A DNA stretch of 64,000 nucleotides from Candidatus Nanopelagicus hibericus (GCF_002288005.1 NZ_CP016771.1:1-64000); one strand, 5' to 3'. Shown: positions 10,731 through 20,749, numbered from the stretch's first letter. Notes: generated by a model not told the origin, from the sequence alone. Translations and numbers: made by a program.

Positions 10731-12560
10731 ATGGCAAGAGCGGTCGGAATTGATTTAGGAACAACTAATAGCTGTGTTTCAGTATTAGAGGGCGGTGATC
10801 CAACTGTTATTGCAAATGCGGAAGGAGCAAGAACCACACCTTCCATAGTTGCCTTTGCAAAAAATGGTGAGGTATTAGTTGGTGAGGTTGCAAAGCGACA
10901 ATCTGTAACCAATGTGGAGCGAACTATTCGCTCAGTTAAAAGACATATGGGTACCAACTGGACTCAAGATGTTGATGACAAGAAGTACACACCTCAGGAG
11001 ATTAGCGCACGTATTTTAATGAAGTTAAAACGTGATGCTGAAAGTTATTTGGGCGAGACAATATCTGATGCGGTAATTACTGTTCCGGCATACTTTAATG
11101 ATGCCCAACGTCAAGCAACTAAAGAGGCTGGTGAGATTGCTGGTCTTAATGTGCTTCGTATTGTTAATGAGCCAACAGCTGCTGCGCTCGCCTACGGTTT
11201 AGATAAGGGTGACAAAGAGCAAACTATTCTAGTTTTTGACTTAGGTGGTGGAACATTTGATGTTTCACTCCTTGAAATTGGCGAAGGTGTGGTTGAGGTT
11301 AAAGCAACCAATGGTGATAACAACTTAGGTGGAGATGATTGGGATCAAGCATTAGTTGATCACCTGGTAAAAACCTTTGCTGCTAAAAATGGAATTGATT
11401 TAACAAAAGATAAGATGGCGATGCAACGTGTTCGTGAAGGTGCTGAAAAGGCAAAGATTGAACTTTCATCCTCTGCTCAGACCTCAATTAATCTGCCATA
11501 CATCACGGTTGATGCTGAGAAGAATCCACTTTTCTTAGATGAAACTATTACTAGGGCGCAGTTCCAAGGATTAAGTGCTGACCTACTCGAGCGATGCAAA
11601 AAGCCATTCCAATCAGTATTAAAAGATGCTGGAATCCCAATTGCAGATATTGATCATGTAGTTCTAGTTGGTGGATCAACTCGTATGCCAGCTGTTGTGG
11701 ATTTAGTTAAATCATTAACTGGTGGCAAAGAGCCAAATAAGGGAGTTAATCCAGATGAGGTAGTAGCTGTGGGCGCTGCCTTACAAGCTGGTGTTTTAAA
11801 AGGTGAAGTTAAAGATGTGCTTCTTCTTGATGTCACACCTTTATCACTGGGTATTGAGACTAAAGGTGGGGTATTTACCAAGTTAATTGAGCGAAATACC
11901 ACTATTCCAACAAAGCGAAGTGAGATTTTCTCAACCGCTGATGACAATCAACCTGCTGTGCAAATTCAAGTATTCCAAGGTGAGCGCGAGATGGCTGCTT
12001 ACAACAAAAAACTTGGCATGTTTGAGTTAACTGGATTACCACCAGCACCACGTGGTGTCCCACAGATTGAAGTTACATTTGATATTGATGCAAATGGAAT
12101 TGTTCATGTCTCAGCTAAAGATCTTGGAACTGGCAAAGAACAACGGATGACAATTACCGGCGGCTCTGCTTTATCTAAAGATGATATTGAGCGAATGATG
12201 AAGGATGCTGAAGCTCATGCTGATGAGGATAAGCAACGCCGCGAAGAGGCAGATGTTAGAAACTCAGGTGACTCACTGGTTTATCAAACTGAAAAGTTCT
12301 TAAAAGATAACGCCGATAAGTTTAATGAGGGTGAAAATGCTACTAAAAAAGTTGAGCTTGAATCTGCGATTGCAGAGTTAAAGAAATCACTCGAAGGTAC
12401 TGATCTTTCAGCAATCAAGAGTGCAACTGAAAAAGTTTCGGAGATCAGTCAACAACTGGGTGCTGCTTTATATGCAGCAAATGCTGCGCAAGCACCAGCA
12501 AGTGATACTCCTGCCGATGATGGTGTGCAGGATGCTGAAGTTGTGGATGAGCAAAAGTAA
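10731..12560 (+). CDS. dnaK: Hsp70 chaperone DnaK
   Basis: DnaK is the ATP-driven folding chaperone of the Hsp70 system. The ATG at 10731 is chosen over the upstream GTG at 10722 because AGGAGGA (10714-10720) lies 10 nt before the ATG but only 1 nt before the GTG. The resulting N-terminus [14 protein letters not shown] matches actinobacterial DnaK. The 609-residue protein has the actin-like ATPase domain (phosphate loops GIDLGTTNS and [10 protein letters not shown], adenosine segment [10 protein letters not shown]), the linker [13 protein letters not shown], the substrate-binding domain and an acidic tail. grpE starts on the last base of its stop codon. Confidence 0.98.
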   Translation: MARAVGIDLGTTNSCVSVLEGGDPTVIANAEGARTTPSIVAFAKNGEVLVGEVAKRQSVTNVERTIRSVKRHMGTNWTQDVDDKKYTPQEISARILMKLKRDAESYLGETISDAVITVPAYFNDAQRQATKEAGEIAGLNVLRIVNEPTAAALAYGLDKGDKEQTILVFDLGGGTFDVSLLEIGEGVVEVKATNGDNNLGGDDWDQALVDHLVKTFAAKNGIDLTKDKMAMQRVREGAEKAKIELSSSAQTSINLPYITVDAEKNPLFLDETITRAQFQGLSADLLERCKKPFQSVLKDAGIPIADIDHVVLVGGSTRMPAVVDLVKSLTGGKEPNKGVNPDEVVAVGAALQAGVLKGEVKDVLLLDVTPLSLGIETKGGVFTKLIERNTTIPTKRSEIFSTADDNQPAVQIQVFQGEREMAAYNKKLGMFELTGLPPAPRGVPQIEVTFDIDANGIVHVSAKDLGTGKEQRMTITGGSALSKDDIERMMKDAEAHADEDKQRREEADVRNSGDSLVYQTEKFLKDNADKFNEGENATKKVELESAIAELKKSLEGTDLSAIKSATEKVSEISQQLGAALYAANAAQAPASDTPADDGVQDAEVVDEQK

Positions 12561-13063
12561 TGAGTGAAGAAAACTTAGCTGCGTCAGAGAAGGAACTTTC
12601 TGACGCAGTTGATGAGGTTTTAAGTGAGGCAACTGTTGTAGTTGATGAGGTGGCAACTTTAACCGCTGATCTACAACGGCTGCAGGCAGAGTATGCAAAT
12701 TATCGAAAGCGAGTAGATCGTGATCGAGTGGCTACAACTGAGTTTGCATTTGCAGCGGTATTAATGGAGTTTTTACCTGTACTAGATGATCTAGATCGGG
12801 CTGCCGAGCATGGTGAATTAACCGGTGGTTTTAAAGCGGTTGCTGATCGTATTAACGGTATTGTTGAAAAATTAGGGCTAACAAAGTTTTCTGAAGCACC
12901 TGTGCCATTTAACCCTGAGATTCATGAAGCGCTAACTCATGAAAGCTCAGCAGATGTTACTGAGCCAACCGCCTCAAAGATTTTACAACCAGGATATAAG
13001 TTTAAAGATCGGGTAATTAGACCAGCACGGGTTGCTGTTAGTGATCCAGAAATATCCGCGTAA
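12560..13063 (+). CDS. grpE: Nucleotide exchange factor GrpE
   Basis: GrpE releases ADP from DnaK. The 167-residue protein has an acidic coiled-coil N-terminus (about 1-55), the conserved helix-to-beta region (LQRLQAEYANYRKRVDRD, then FLPVLDDLDRA) and the C-terminal wing with GYKFKDRVIRPARVAVS. The length is slightly short for actinobacterial GrpE, whose N-terminal tail varies. TAATG overlap with dnaK shows translational coupling. Confidence 0.96.
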   Translation: MSEENLAASEKELSDAVDEVLSEATVVVDEVATLTADLQRLQAEYANYRKRVDRDRVATTEFAFAAVLMEFLPVLDDLDRAAEHGELTGGFKAVADRINGIVEKLGLTKFSEAPVPFNPEIHEALTHESSADVTEPTASKILQPGYKFKDRVIRPARVAVSDPEISA

Positions 13064-13075
13064 TTCAAGGCTTTT

Positions 13076-13990
13076 ATGGCTGCCAAGGATTTGTATGAAA
13101 AGGATTACTACCAAATTCTTGGTGTAACAAAAAACGCAGATAGTGATGCAATAAAAAAACAGTATCGAAAACTTGCCAGGCAATTACATCCAGATAAAAC
13201 AAAAGGTGATAAAAAGCTAGAGGATAGATTCAAAGCGGTCTCTGAGGCCTATGACATATTAAGCGATGATAAAAAACGACGCGAGTATGACGACGCCAGA
13301 GAGGCATTCAAATCAGGTCGGATTTCATCTGGATTTAATGGTGGTGGGCAAGGTTTTAATGGCGGTGACTTCTCAGATTTATTTGGCTCAGGTGGGGATA
13401 TTTTTTCAACATTATTTGGTGGTGCCCGTCAGCGTCACGGCGCTGATCTACAAACTGAAGCCTCAATTGGATTTAAGGACTCTATCTATGGCACAGAGTT
13501 AAATTTAAGGCTAGCCCCGCAAGGATCTACGCCAACAAATATCACTACCAGAGTTCCTGCTGGGATTAAGGATGGCGCAAAGATAAAAATTAAAGGCCGG
13601 GGTGCACCAGGGGCAGCAGGAGCTGGTGATTTATATGTATTAATCCATGTGACACCACACTCAATATTTTCTAGAAAAGATGAAAACATCCACCTAACTT
13701 TGCCAATTACATTTGTAGAGGCGACATTAGGTGCTGATATATCAGTTCCAACATTAGATGGGGATGAAGTAACAGTTCGTATTGCACCTGGCACTCCGTC
13801 GGGTAGAACACTCCGAGTAAAAGGGCGCGGAGTTAAAAAAGGCTCAACTACTGGGGATTTAATGATCACTCTAGATGTGAAAGTTCCACAACGTGTTGAT
13901 GGCGCAGCTAAAAAAGCGGTTGAGGAGTTTGCTAAAGCGACAAAGGATTTTAATCCCAGGGATGAATTATTTGAAAAGGCTAAGTTATGA
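13076..13990 (+). CDS. dnaJ: DnaJ/CbpA-type J-domain co-chaperone without zinc fingers
   Basis: This is the J-protein that stimulates the DnaK ATPase. The 304-residue protein has a J domain (about 9-75, HPD in QLHPDK), a Gly/Phe-rich linker (about 84-122) and the two C-terminal beta-sandwich substrate domains. None of the four CxxCxGxG zinc motifs of class A DnaJ is present, so it is class B in design. Actinobacterial dnaK operons more usually carry a class A DnaJ1. It begins 12 bp after grpE and overlaps hspR by 4 bp. A second, zinc-containing DnaJ may exist elsewhere in the genome. Confidence 0.95.
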   Translation: MAAKDLYEKDYYQILGVTKNADSDAIKKQYRKLARQLHPDKTKGDKKLEDRFKAVSEAYDILSDDKKRREYDDAREAFKSGRISSGFNGGGQGFNGGDFSDLFGSGGDIFSTLFGGARQRHGADLQTEASIGFKDSIYGTELNLRLAPQGSTPTNITTRVPAGIKDGAKIKIKGRGAPGAAGAGDLYVLIHVTPHSIFSRKDENIHLTLPITFVEATLGADISVPTLDGDEVTVRIAPGTPSGRTLRVKGRGVKKGSTTGDLMITLDVKVPQRVDGAAKKAVEEFAKATKDFNPRDELFEKAKL

Positions 13991-14364
13991 ATAACGAGAA
14001 TCCAATCCCACAAGATGAGGCAGTTTATGTAATCTCAGTTGCATCCCAGCTTTCTGGATTGCATCCACAAACCCTTCGCCAATACGACCGCCTAGGAATT
14101 GTTTCCCCAAATAGAACAGTTGGAAAAAATCGTAGGTACTCACTCCTAGATATTGTGAAATTACGTAATGTTCAGCGCTTGGTTGGTGAAGGAATAAACC
14201 TTGCAGGAATAGCCAGAATTATGCAATTGGAGGAGGCGGTGGCAAATATGTCACTAGAGGTGGCAAAACTTAGAACTGAAGTAGACGCACTGCTTGAGGC
14301 AAATCCACCAAGATCATTAGTCAGGCGAAGTGAACAAACTGTTGTTCTTTATCCAAAAGATTAA
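13987..14364 (+). CDS. hspR: MerR-family heat-shock repressor HspR
   Basis: HspR binds HAIR operators and represses the dnaK operon, with DnaK as co-repressor. The 125-residue protein has an N-terminal MerR winged helix-turn-helix (YVISVASQLSGLHPQTLRQYDRLGIV, followed by RRYS) and a coiled-coil C-terminal part. It is the last gene of the dnaK-grpE-dnaJ-hspR operon, overlapping dnaJ in an ATGA, and a matching operator lies upstream of dnaK. Identification is strong from sequence and context together. Confidence 0.95.
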   Translation: MNNENPIPQDEAVYVISVASQLSGLHPQTLRQYDRLGIVSPNRTVGKNRRYSLLDIVKLRNVQRLVGEGINLAGIARIMQLEEAVANMSLEVAKLRTEVDALLEANPPRSLVRRSEQTVVLYPKD

Positions 14365-14390
14365 TAGTAAGTAGAGATAGGCTCACCTAT

Positions 14391-14924
14391 ATGTCAGCTA
14401 AAGATGCACTAAAAAATGAAATATTAAAAAAAGCTGTAGTACATGGAAAAGTAATTTTATCTTCAGGTAAAGAGGCGGATTACTATGTTGATCTACGCCG
14501 AGTTACTTTAGATGCAACAGCTGCGCCATTAGTCGGTGAGGTAATGCTGGAGTTAACCAAGGATTTAGATTTCCAAGCTGTTGGTGGCTTAACACTAGGA
14601 GCTGATCCCGTGGCAACAGCAATGATGCATGTAGCAGCAAAAAGTGGCCGCAAATTAGATTCATTTGTAGTTAGAAAGGCAGAAAAAGCACACGGCTTAC
14701 AACGAAGGATTGAAGGCCCTGATGTAAAAGGACGCAGGGTCTTAGCTGTTGAAGATACCTCTACAACTGGTGGATCAGTTTTAACAGCGGTTGAAGCCTT
14801 AAAGGAAGCGGGCGCAATTGTTGTTGCAGTTGCAGTGATTGTTGAAAGAGGTGCGGCACCAAAAGTCAAAGAGGCAGGATTTGAATACCGTGCGGCATAC
14901 CAACTAACTGATTTAGGTTTATAG
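14391..14924 (+). CDS. pyrE: Orotate phosphoribosyltransferase
   Basis: PyrE converts orotate and PRPP to orotidine 5'-phosphate in pyrimidine synthesis. The 177-residue protein has the PRPP-binding motif VLAVEDTSTTGGS (about residues 114-126) and the flexible-loop segment VRKAEKAHG. Length is typical for the actinobacterial enzyme. Upstream, TAGGCT (14378-14383) lies 7 nt before the ATG, so the mRNA may be leaderless; AGG within it could instead act as a weak Shine-Dalgarno. It meets the minus-strand DedA gene end to end. Confidence 0.95.
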   Translation: MSAKDALKNEILKKAVVHGKVILSSGKEADYYVDLRRVTLDATAAPLVGEVMLELTKDLDFQAVGGLTLGADPVATAMMHVAAKSGRKLDSFVVRKAEKAHGLQRRIEGPDVKGRRVLAVEDTSTTGGSVLTAVEALKEAGAIVVAVAVIVERGAAPKVKEAGFEYRAAYQLTDLGL

Positions 14925-15605
14925 CTAAGGCCTTTTTCTTCTTTTTAATATTTCTATACCTATTGGCAATAAACTAAGTGCAATAATCAATGCAACAATC
15001 GGTAGAAGGAATTGATCTACAGAACCTTCAATTTTTTCACCTAATAAGTAGCCAAGTAAAATAATTCCATCGGTCCAAATTATTGCACCGATTACATTCC
15101 AAAATATAAAAACCTTGGTTGGAATATTAACAATTCCAACTATTGGATTTATTAATGTTCTAACAAATGGAATAAATCTTGCTAAAATTAAAGCTTTACC
15201 AATACCGTATTTTTCTAACCATTTTTCTGTCTGCACAACCCTTGCCTGAGTGAAAAATCTTCCATCTGGTCGATCAAATAGTTTTCGCCCATACTTTGCA
15301 CCAAACCATCTGCCGACAAATGATCCAACTATGGCTGCAATTGGTGCGCCAATAAATAATTCTAAGGTTGGCAGCTGATTTCCATTTAATAACGCAGCTC
15401 CAGTGCCAGATGCTGCAATACCAGCAACAAATAAAAGGGAATCTCCTGGAAAAGCTAGGCCAAGTAGCAGACCGGTCTCAGCAAATAAAATGGCTAAGAT
15501 TCCAATCAAGCCAAGGTCAGTCACAATAAAGTTGGCATCAAAGAGATTCATATAGGAGTTGAGGGTATCTGCCTCAGATAGGGAAAATAAGCGTGATTTA
15601 TCCAC
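14925..15605 (-). CDS. DedA family membrane protein
   Basis: DedA/SNARE-associated proteins are integral membrane proteins; some members flip polyprenyl-phosphate carriers or phospholipids. The 226-residue product has about five hydrophobic segments and the family motifs GLAFPGDSLLFVAG near residue 50 and ARFIPFVRTLINPIVG near residue 143. The GTG start gives an N-terminus of about 18 residues before an internal ATG (15551) that may be the real start. It is convergent with pyrE at zero distance and divergent from hppA. Substrate is unknown from sequence. Confidence 0.9.
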   Translation of the reverse strand: MDKSRLFSLSEADTLNSYMNLFDANFIVTDLGLIGILAILFAETGLLLGLAFPGDSLLFVAGIAASGTGAALLNGNQLPTLELFIGAPIAAIVGSFVGRWFGAKYGRKLFDRPDGRFFTQARVVQTEKWLEKYGIGKALILARFIPFVRTLINPIVGIVNIPTKVFIFWNVIGAIIWTDGIILLGYLLGEKIEGSVDQFLLPIVALIIALSLLPIGIEILKRRKRP

Positions 15606-15629
15606 GGCATACCTCTTTATTTGTAAAAA

Positions 15630-15686
15630 GGGCTCTGGGTATGCGTAAACTCGCCCGTCGTTAGTAATGTGCTCAAAGTTGAGCCC
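15630..15686. promoter_or_regulatory. hppA/dedA intergenic inverted repeats
   Basis: The 98-bp divergent gap contains a tight dyad GCTCAA-AG-TTGAGC (15671-15684) ending 8 bp before the hppA Shine-Dalgarno (AAGGAGAG, 15692-15699). A longer pairing GGGCTC (15630-15635) with GAGCCC (15681-15686) is also possible. It could be an operator or a leader fold. No convincing promoter hexamers were found. Confidence 0.35.
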
Positions 15687-15703
15687 TACCCAAGGAGAGT
15701 TCT

Positions 15704-17959
15704 TTGAATCTTGTCCAAGTAAGCGGAAGTAATCTCACCTACGTATATGTAATTTTAGGAATCTCACTGGCAGCACTTGCCATCGCCTTCACTCTTCGCG
15801 CCCAGGTTCTAGCCCAGGATGAGGGCACAGCAAAGATGCAAGAGATTGCAGCAGCGGTACAAGAAGGAGCTGCGGCATATCTATCTCGCCAATTTAAAAC
15901 ACTCTCAGTATTCGTGGCGATAGTTTTTGTGTTGTTATTTGCCCTTCCAGGTGAAACAGATATCAAAATTGGTCGATCAATATTCTTCCTAGTTGGCGCA
16001 GGTTTTTCTGCCCTAGTTGGTTACAACGGTATGTGGCTTGCAGTAAGAGCGAATGTTCGTGTAGCGGAAGCAGCCCGTAAGAAATCTGCAGAGCGCGCCG
16101 TACAAATTGCATTCCGAACTGGTGGCGTTGTTGGTATGACAACAGTTGGGCTTGGTCTGCTGGGCGCATCTTTAGTTGTAATTATTTATAAAGAAAATGC
16201 ACCATCTGTACTCGAAGGATTTGGTTTTGGCGCCGCGATGCTGGCGATGTTTATGCGTGTTGGTGGTGGAATCTTTACAAAGGCTGCGGATGTTGGCGCA
16301 GATTTAGTAGGAAAAGTTGAAAAAGGAATTCCAGAGGATGATCCACGTAATGCGGCAACTATTGCAGACAATGTTGGCGACAATGTTGGAGATTGTGCTG
16401 GAATGGCCGCAGATCTATTTGAGTCTTACGCCGTAACTCTTGTTGCTGCACTCATCCTTGGAAAAGCTGGATTTGGTGATGCCGGTCTTATCTATCCATT
16501 GATAGTGCCCGCAATTGGAATTGTTACTGCAGTTTTAGGAATTTTCTTAACCAAACTGCGTAAGAGTGATAAAACTGCAATGACTGCGATTAATCGCTCA
16601 TTCTTTACCAGCGCAATTATCAGCGCAGTATTAGTTGGATTTGCAACCTTTACATATCTTCCAGATTCATTAATGAATATGTCAGGTTTGTCTGCTGAGG
16701 CTCAAGGGATTGATATTAATCCAAGAGTATTTGCATTGGGCGCAGTATTAATTGGTATTGCACTAGCTGCAGCTATTCAAGTACTAACCGGCTTCTTTAC
16801 TGAAGTTGGCAAGCGTCCAGTAAATGATGTAGCAGCCTCTTCAAAGACTGGGGCTGCAACAGTAATTCTTGCCGGTGTTTCAGTGGGATTTGAATCAGCT
16901 GTTTACTCTGCCTTATTGATAGCAGGCGCAGTATTTGGAGCATATTTATTGGGCGCCGGCTCTGTTGTGCTTTCACTATTTGCTGTTTCCTTAGCAGGAA
17001 CAGGATTGCTAACAACTGTTGGCGTAATTGTGGCAATGGATACCTTTGGACCAATCTCAGATAACGCACAAGGTATTGCTGAGATGAGTGGTGATGTTAA
17101 GGGTGAAGGTGCAAAGATCCTTACCTCACTGGATGCAGTTGGAAATACAACTAAGGCGATTACAAAGGGTATTGCAATTGCAACCGCTGTTTTGGCAGCA
17201 ACTGCATTATTTGGAGCATTCACTGATGCAATTAAGAACTCTGTTCTTGAAAAAGGTTTGGTAGTTAAAGATCAGGTTCTTTCACTGCAAGGTGTATTAG
17301 ATGTGGCAGATCCAAGAAACTTAGTTGGATTAATTATTGGCGCAGCTGTGGTCTTTATGTTCTCAGGCCTTGCAATCAACGCTGTTAGCCGTGCTGCTGG
17401 CGCCGTAGTTGTTGAAGTTCGCGCACAATTTAAGAAGTATCCAGGAATTATGACTGGCAAGGTAAAGCCTGAATACGGCCGTGTAGTTGATATCTGTACA
17501 CGTGATTCATTACGTGAACTTGCAACTCCAGGATTACTTGCCGTTATGGCTCCAATCGCAGTTGGATTTGGTTTAGGCGTGGGCGCACTTGGTGCCTACC
17601 TTGCTGGATCAATTGGAACTGGCACATTAATGGCAGTCTTCCTATCTAACTCAGGTGGAGCTTGGGATAACGCAAAGAAGATGATTGAAGATGGCAAGTT
17701 TGGTGGCAAAGGCAGTGAAGCTCACAAAGCAACAATTGTTGGCGACACTGTTGGTGATCCATTTAAGGACACAGCTGGCCCTGCAATTAACCCGTTGATT
17801 AAGGTAATGAACCTTGTTGGTTTGTTGATTACCCCTGCAATTGTTGGTTTCACATTAGATGATAATCAAATGATGAATACGGTGATTGCACTCCTTGCAA
17901 CCTTGGTAATCATTTGGGCTTTGGTGCGAAACCGCAAACGCGCAACCGCCATCGCTTAA
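15704..17959 (+). CDS. hppA: Membrane proton-pumping pyrophosphatase (K+-independent type)
   Basis: HppA hydrolyses pyrophosphate and pumps ions across the membrane. The 751-residue protein has about 16 transmembrane segments and the catalytic motifs DVGADLVGKVE, EDDPRNAATIADNVGDN and the C-terminal GDTVGDPFKDTAGP. The segment GNTTKA carries lysine where K+-dependent enzymes carry alanine, indicating the K+-independent H+-pumping class. A TTG start is supported by a strong AAGGAGAG Shine-Dalgarno 4 nt before it. Pyrophosphate-driven pumping would suit an energy-limited oligotroph; that ecological role is inference. Confidence 0.96.
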   Translation: MNLVQVSGSNLTYVYVILGISLAALAIAFTLRAQVLAQDEGTAKMQEIAAAVQEGAAAYLSRQFKTLSVFVAIVFVLLFALPGETDIKIGRSIFFLVGAGFSALVGYNGMWLAVRANVRVAEAARKKSAERAVQIAFRTGGVVGMTTVGLGLLGASLVVIIYKENAPSVLEGFGFGAAMLAMFMRVGGGIFTKAADVGADLVGKVEKGIPEDDPRNAATIADNVGDNVGDCAGMAADLFESYAVTLVAALILGKAGFGDAGLIYPLIVPAIGIVTAVLGIFLTKLRKSDKTAMTAINRSFFTSAIISAVLVGFATFTYLPDSLMNMSGLSAEAQGIDINPRVFALGAVLIGIALAAAIQVLTGFFTEVGKRPVNDVAASSKTGAATVILAGVSVGFESAVYSALLIAGAVFGAYLLGAGSVVLSLFAVSLAGTGLLTTVGVIVAMDTFGPISDNAQGIAEMSGDVKGEGAKILTSLDAVGNTTKAITKGIAIATAVLAATALFGAFTDAIKNSVLEKGLVVKDQVLSLQGVLDVADPRNLVGLIIGAAVVFMFSGLAINAVSRAAGAVVVEVRAQFKKYPGIMTGKVKPEYGRVVDICTRDSLRELATPGLLAVMAPIAVGFGLGVGALGAYLAGSIGTGTLMAVFLSNSGGAWDNAKKMIEDGKFGGKGSEAHKATIVGDTVGDPFKDTAGPAINPLIKVMNLVGLLITPAIVGFTLDDNQMMNTVIALLATLVIIWALVRNRKRATAIA

Positions 17960-17999
17960 AGCTTTATCTCTTCCCCATTTAAGTTAAGAAGGAAGTACT

Positions 18000-20720
18000 T
18001 TGGGAACAAAGTTAGTAATTGTTGAGTCCCCTGCAAAGGCGCGCAAGATTGGCTCCTTTTTAGGGGATGAGTATGTTGTTGAAGCATCTGTGGGTCATAT
18101 TCGCGATTTACCACAACGCGCAGCTGATATTCCAAAAGAATATAAAAAGTTTGCCTGGGCAAAAGAGGGTGTAAACATTGAAGAGGAGTTTGCACCTTTA
18201 TATGTAATTAACCCAGATAAAAAATCTAAGGTGGCAGAGTTAAAAGAGTTAATGAAGGATGCTGATGAATTAATTCTGGCAACGGATGAAGACCGCGAAG
18301 GTGAAGCGATCGCATGGCATCTAATTGAAGTATTACGGCCAAAAATTCCAGTTAGGCGAATGGTTTTTCATGAAATTACTAAAGATGCAATTCAAAAAGC
18401 TGCTAAGGAAACTCGAGATCTTGATTATCGATTAGTAGATGCTCAGGAAACCAGGCGTGTATTAGATCGCCTTTATGGATATCGATTATCACCAGTTTTA
18501 TGGAAAAAAGTTATGCCAAGAATTTCAGCAGGACGTGTTCAATCAGTTGCAACTAGATTAATTGTTGAACGCGAACGTGAACGAATGGCCTTTATTTCTT
18601 CTAGTTGGTGGGATTTAGCAGCAGCATGTGATGCAGGATTTTCAGCAAGGCTTTTATCTTTAAATGGTAAGCGGGTCGCTGCTACAAATGATTTTGATGC
18701 AAATGGTGGAATAAAAGATAAATCTGCTGCAAATATTTTATTACTTGATGAAGCAGGTGCTAGAGAATTAGTTCAATCATTGCAAGGTCAATCACTAGTT
18801 GTTAAATCATTAGAGGAATCTCCAAGAACTGAGCGGCCAAAACCACCCTTTACAACCTCAACTATGCAACAAGATGCTGGATCTCGTCTTGGCTGGGGAG
18901 CACAGTTAACAATGCGTATTGCCCAACGGTTATATGAAAACGGCTATATCACCTACATGAGAACAGATTCAGTAACACTTTCATCTTCATCAATTACCGC
19001 TGCAAGATCATCTGCACAAGCACTTTATGGAAAAGAGTTTGTGCCAGCAACCCCAAGAGTTTATGAAGGCAAAACAAAAAATGCTCAAGAGGCGCATGAG
19101 GCGATTAGACCAGCAGGTGAATCATTTAGAACCCCTGGTGAATTAGCACCAGAGTTATCAAGAGATGAGTTTGCACTCTATGACTTAATTTGGAAGCGAA
19201 CTATTGCTTCCCAAATGTCAGATGCTAAGAAACAACAGATGCGAGTTGATTTTGATGTTAAAACTAAAACTGGTGCCGATGCAATATTTCGCGCAAATGG
19301 ATCGGTAATTACATTTGCTGGTTTCTTAGCAGCCTATGAAGATATTGTTGAAGATAAGGCAGATGTTGAAGATACAGATCGTAGATTGCCAGCAATGAGT
19401 GTTGGTGAAAAGATAAAGGTAAATGAATACAGCTGTGAGGGGCATGAAACAAAGCCGCCAGCAAGGTATACCGAGCCAACATTAGTTAAAAAACTAGAGG
19501 AGCTTGGAATTGGCCGGCCATCAACCTTTGCTTCAATTATGCAAACTATTCAAGATCGTGGATATGTTGCAAAACGTGGCCGGGCATTAGTTCCTACATT
19601 CTTAGCATTTTCAGTTACAGGATTATTAGAGCAGCACTTCACAAAGCTAATTGATTACGAATTTACCGCATCTATGGAGGAGGATTTAGATCGCATTGCA
19701 AATGGTGAAGAGGAGAGAGTTGCTTGGCTAACTAAGTTTTTCTACGGCACAGAAAATAATCCAGGATTAGCTGATTTATCGGCTGATCTAGGCGCAATTG
19801 ATGCGCAAGCAATTAACACCATGAAGATGGGTGAAGATATTGAAATCAGAGTTGGCAGATTCGGTGCATATCTACAACAAGGTCAAGGGGATGATCGTAA
19901 GTTTGCCAATATCCCAGAGCAGATGGCACCTGATGAATTAACACTTCCTGTTGCAATTGAATTATTAGCCAAACCATCGGGTGAGCGAAAATTAGGAGTC
20001 GATCCGGGAACTGGATTAGAGGTCATCGCAAAATCTGGTCGCTTTGGTGCATATATAACTGAGGTCTTCCCTGAAGAGATAGTTGAAGAGGGCGCGAAGA
20101 AAAAACGTAAGAAAAAAGATGCACCAAAACCAAAAACTGCCTCATTACTTTCAACAATGTCATTAGACACAGTTGATTTATCTGACGCGCTTCGTTTGCT
20201 GTCTCTACCTAGATCTTTAGGTTCATATCAAGATGAAATTATTACTGTTCAAAATGGTAGGTATGGCCCATACATGAAACACGGCGCAGATTCACGAACT
20301 CTTACAAGTGAAGATCAATTGTTTTCTATTGGCTTAGAAGAAGCAATTGAAATATATAAACAACCAAAGGTAAGAAGACGTGGCGTAGCAAAGCCACCAC
20401 TAAAAGAATTGGGTAAAGATCCACAAACAGAACGTGAAGTAATTGTGAAAGATGGCAGGTTTGGTGTGTATGTAACAGATGGTGAAACAAATGCAACATT
20501 AAGACGTGGTGATGCGGTTGAGTTACTTACATTAGAACGTGCTCTTGAGTTACTTGCGGGACGTCGAGCTTGGGAGATTGAAAACCCAGGTGGATCAAAG
20601 AAGAAAGGCAAGAGAGCGAAGAAAAGTGCACCAACACTTACTGAGAAAACTGTGAAAGGTGCGGGGGCGAAAAAGAAAGCCAAAAAGGCAGCAACTGGTG
20701 TTGGAAATGCACCAAAATAG
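18000..20720 (+). CDS. topA: DNA topoisomerase I
   Basis: TopA relaxes negative supercoils through a transient 5'-phosphotyrosine. The 906-residue protein has the N-terminal TOPRIM domain (VIVESPAKARKIG; DEDREGEAIAWH), the active-site tyrosine in YITYMRTDS, and the RPSTFASI segment. As in other actinobacterial enzymes, the C-terminus lacks four-cysteine zinc fingers. It instead has repeated GRFGAY/GRYGPY-type modules (about residues 620-840), followed by a Lys-rich tail. The TTG start follows an AGAAGGAAG ribosome binding site. It is followed by the MFS-thymidylate kinase gene. Confidence 0.97.
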   Translation: MGTKLVIVESPAKARKIGSFLGDEYVVEASVGHIRDLPQRAADIPKEYKKFAWAKEGVNIEEEFAPLYVINPDKKSKVAELKELMKDADELILATDEDREGEAIAWHLIEVLRPKIPVRRMVFHEITKDAIQKAAKETRDLDYRLVDAQETRRVLDRLYGYRLSPVLWKKVMPRISAGRVQSVATRLIVERERERMAFISSSWWDLAAACDAGFSARLLSLNGKRVAATNDFDANGGIKDKSAANILLLDEAGARELVQSLQGQSLVVKSLEESPRTERPKPPFTTSTMQQDAGSRLGWGAQLTMRIAQRLYENGYITYMRTDSVTLSSSSITAARSSAQALYGKEFVPATPRVYEGKTKNAQEAHEAIRPAGESFRTPGELAPELSRDEFALYDLIWKRTIASQMSDAKKQQMRVDFDVKTKTGADAIFRANGSVITFAGFLAAYEDIVEDKADVEDTDRRLPAMSVGEKIKVNEYSCEGHETKPPARYTEPTLVKKLEELGIGRPSTFASIMQTIQDRGYVAKRGRALVPTFLAFSVTGLLEQHFTKLIDYEFTASMEEDLDRIANGEEERVAWLTKFFYGTENNPGLADLSADLGAIDAQAINTMKMGEDIEIRVGRFGAYLQQGQGDDRKFANIPEQMAPDELTLPVAIELLAKPSGERKLGVDPGTGLEVIAKSGRFGAYITEVFPEEIVEEGAKKKRKKKDAPKPKTASLLSTMSLDTVDLSDALRLLSLPRSLGSYQDEIITVQNGRYGPYMKHGADSRTLTSEDQLFSIGLEEAIEIYKQPKVRRRGVAKPPLKELGKDPQTEREVIVKDGRFGVYVTDGETNATLRRGDAVELLTLERALELLAGRRAWEIENPGGSKKKGKRAKKSAPTLTEKTVKGAGAKKKAKKAATGVGNAPK

Positions 20721-20737
20721 CGGTCGCTAGTCACAAG

Positions 20738-20743
20738 TAGACT
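20738..20743 (+). promoter_or_regulatory. Candidate -10 of a leaderless mRNA (MFS-tmk)
   Basis: TAGACT fits the TANNNT -10 consensus and ends 6 nt before the ATG at 20750. No Shine-Dalgarno is visible in the short gap, so transcription may start at the start codon. Inferred from spacing only. Confidence 0.4.
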
Positions 20744-20749
20744 TCCATC

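Noticed and set aside
12468-12698. Open frames antisense to long genes such as dnaK, topA, gyrB and clpC
   Set aside because: They lie wholly opposite conserved genes, have low-complexity or atypical composition and no ribosome binding site; they are shadows.
14915-14945. Bidirectional terminator between pyrE and dedA (T-run after AAGGCC)
   Set aside because: The run of T is present, but only a very weak 4-bp stem precedes it and it lies inside coding sequence of dedA.
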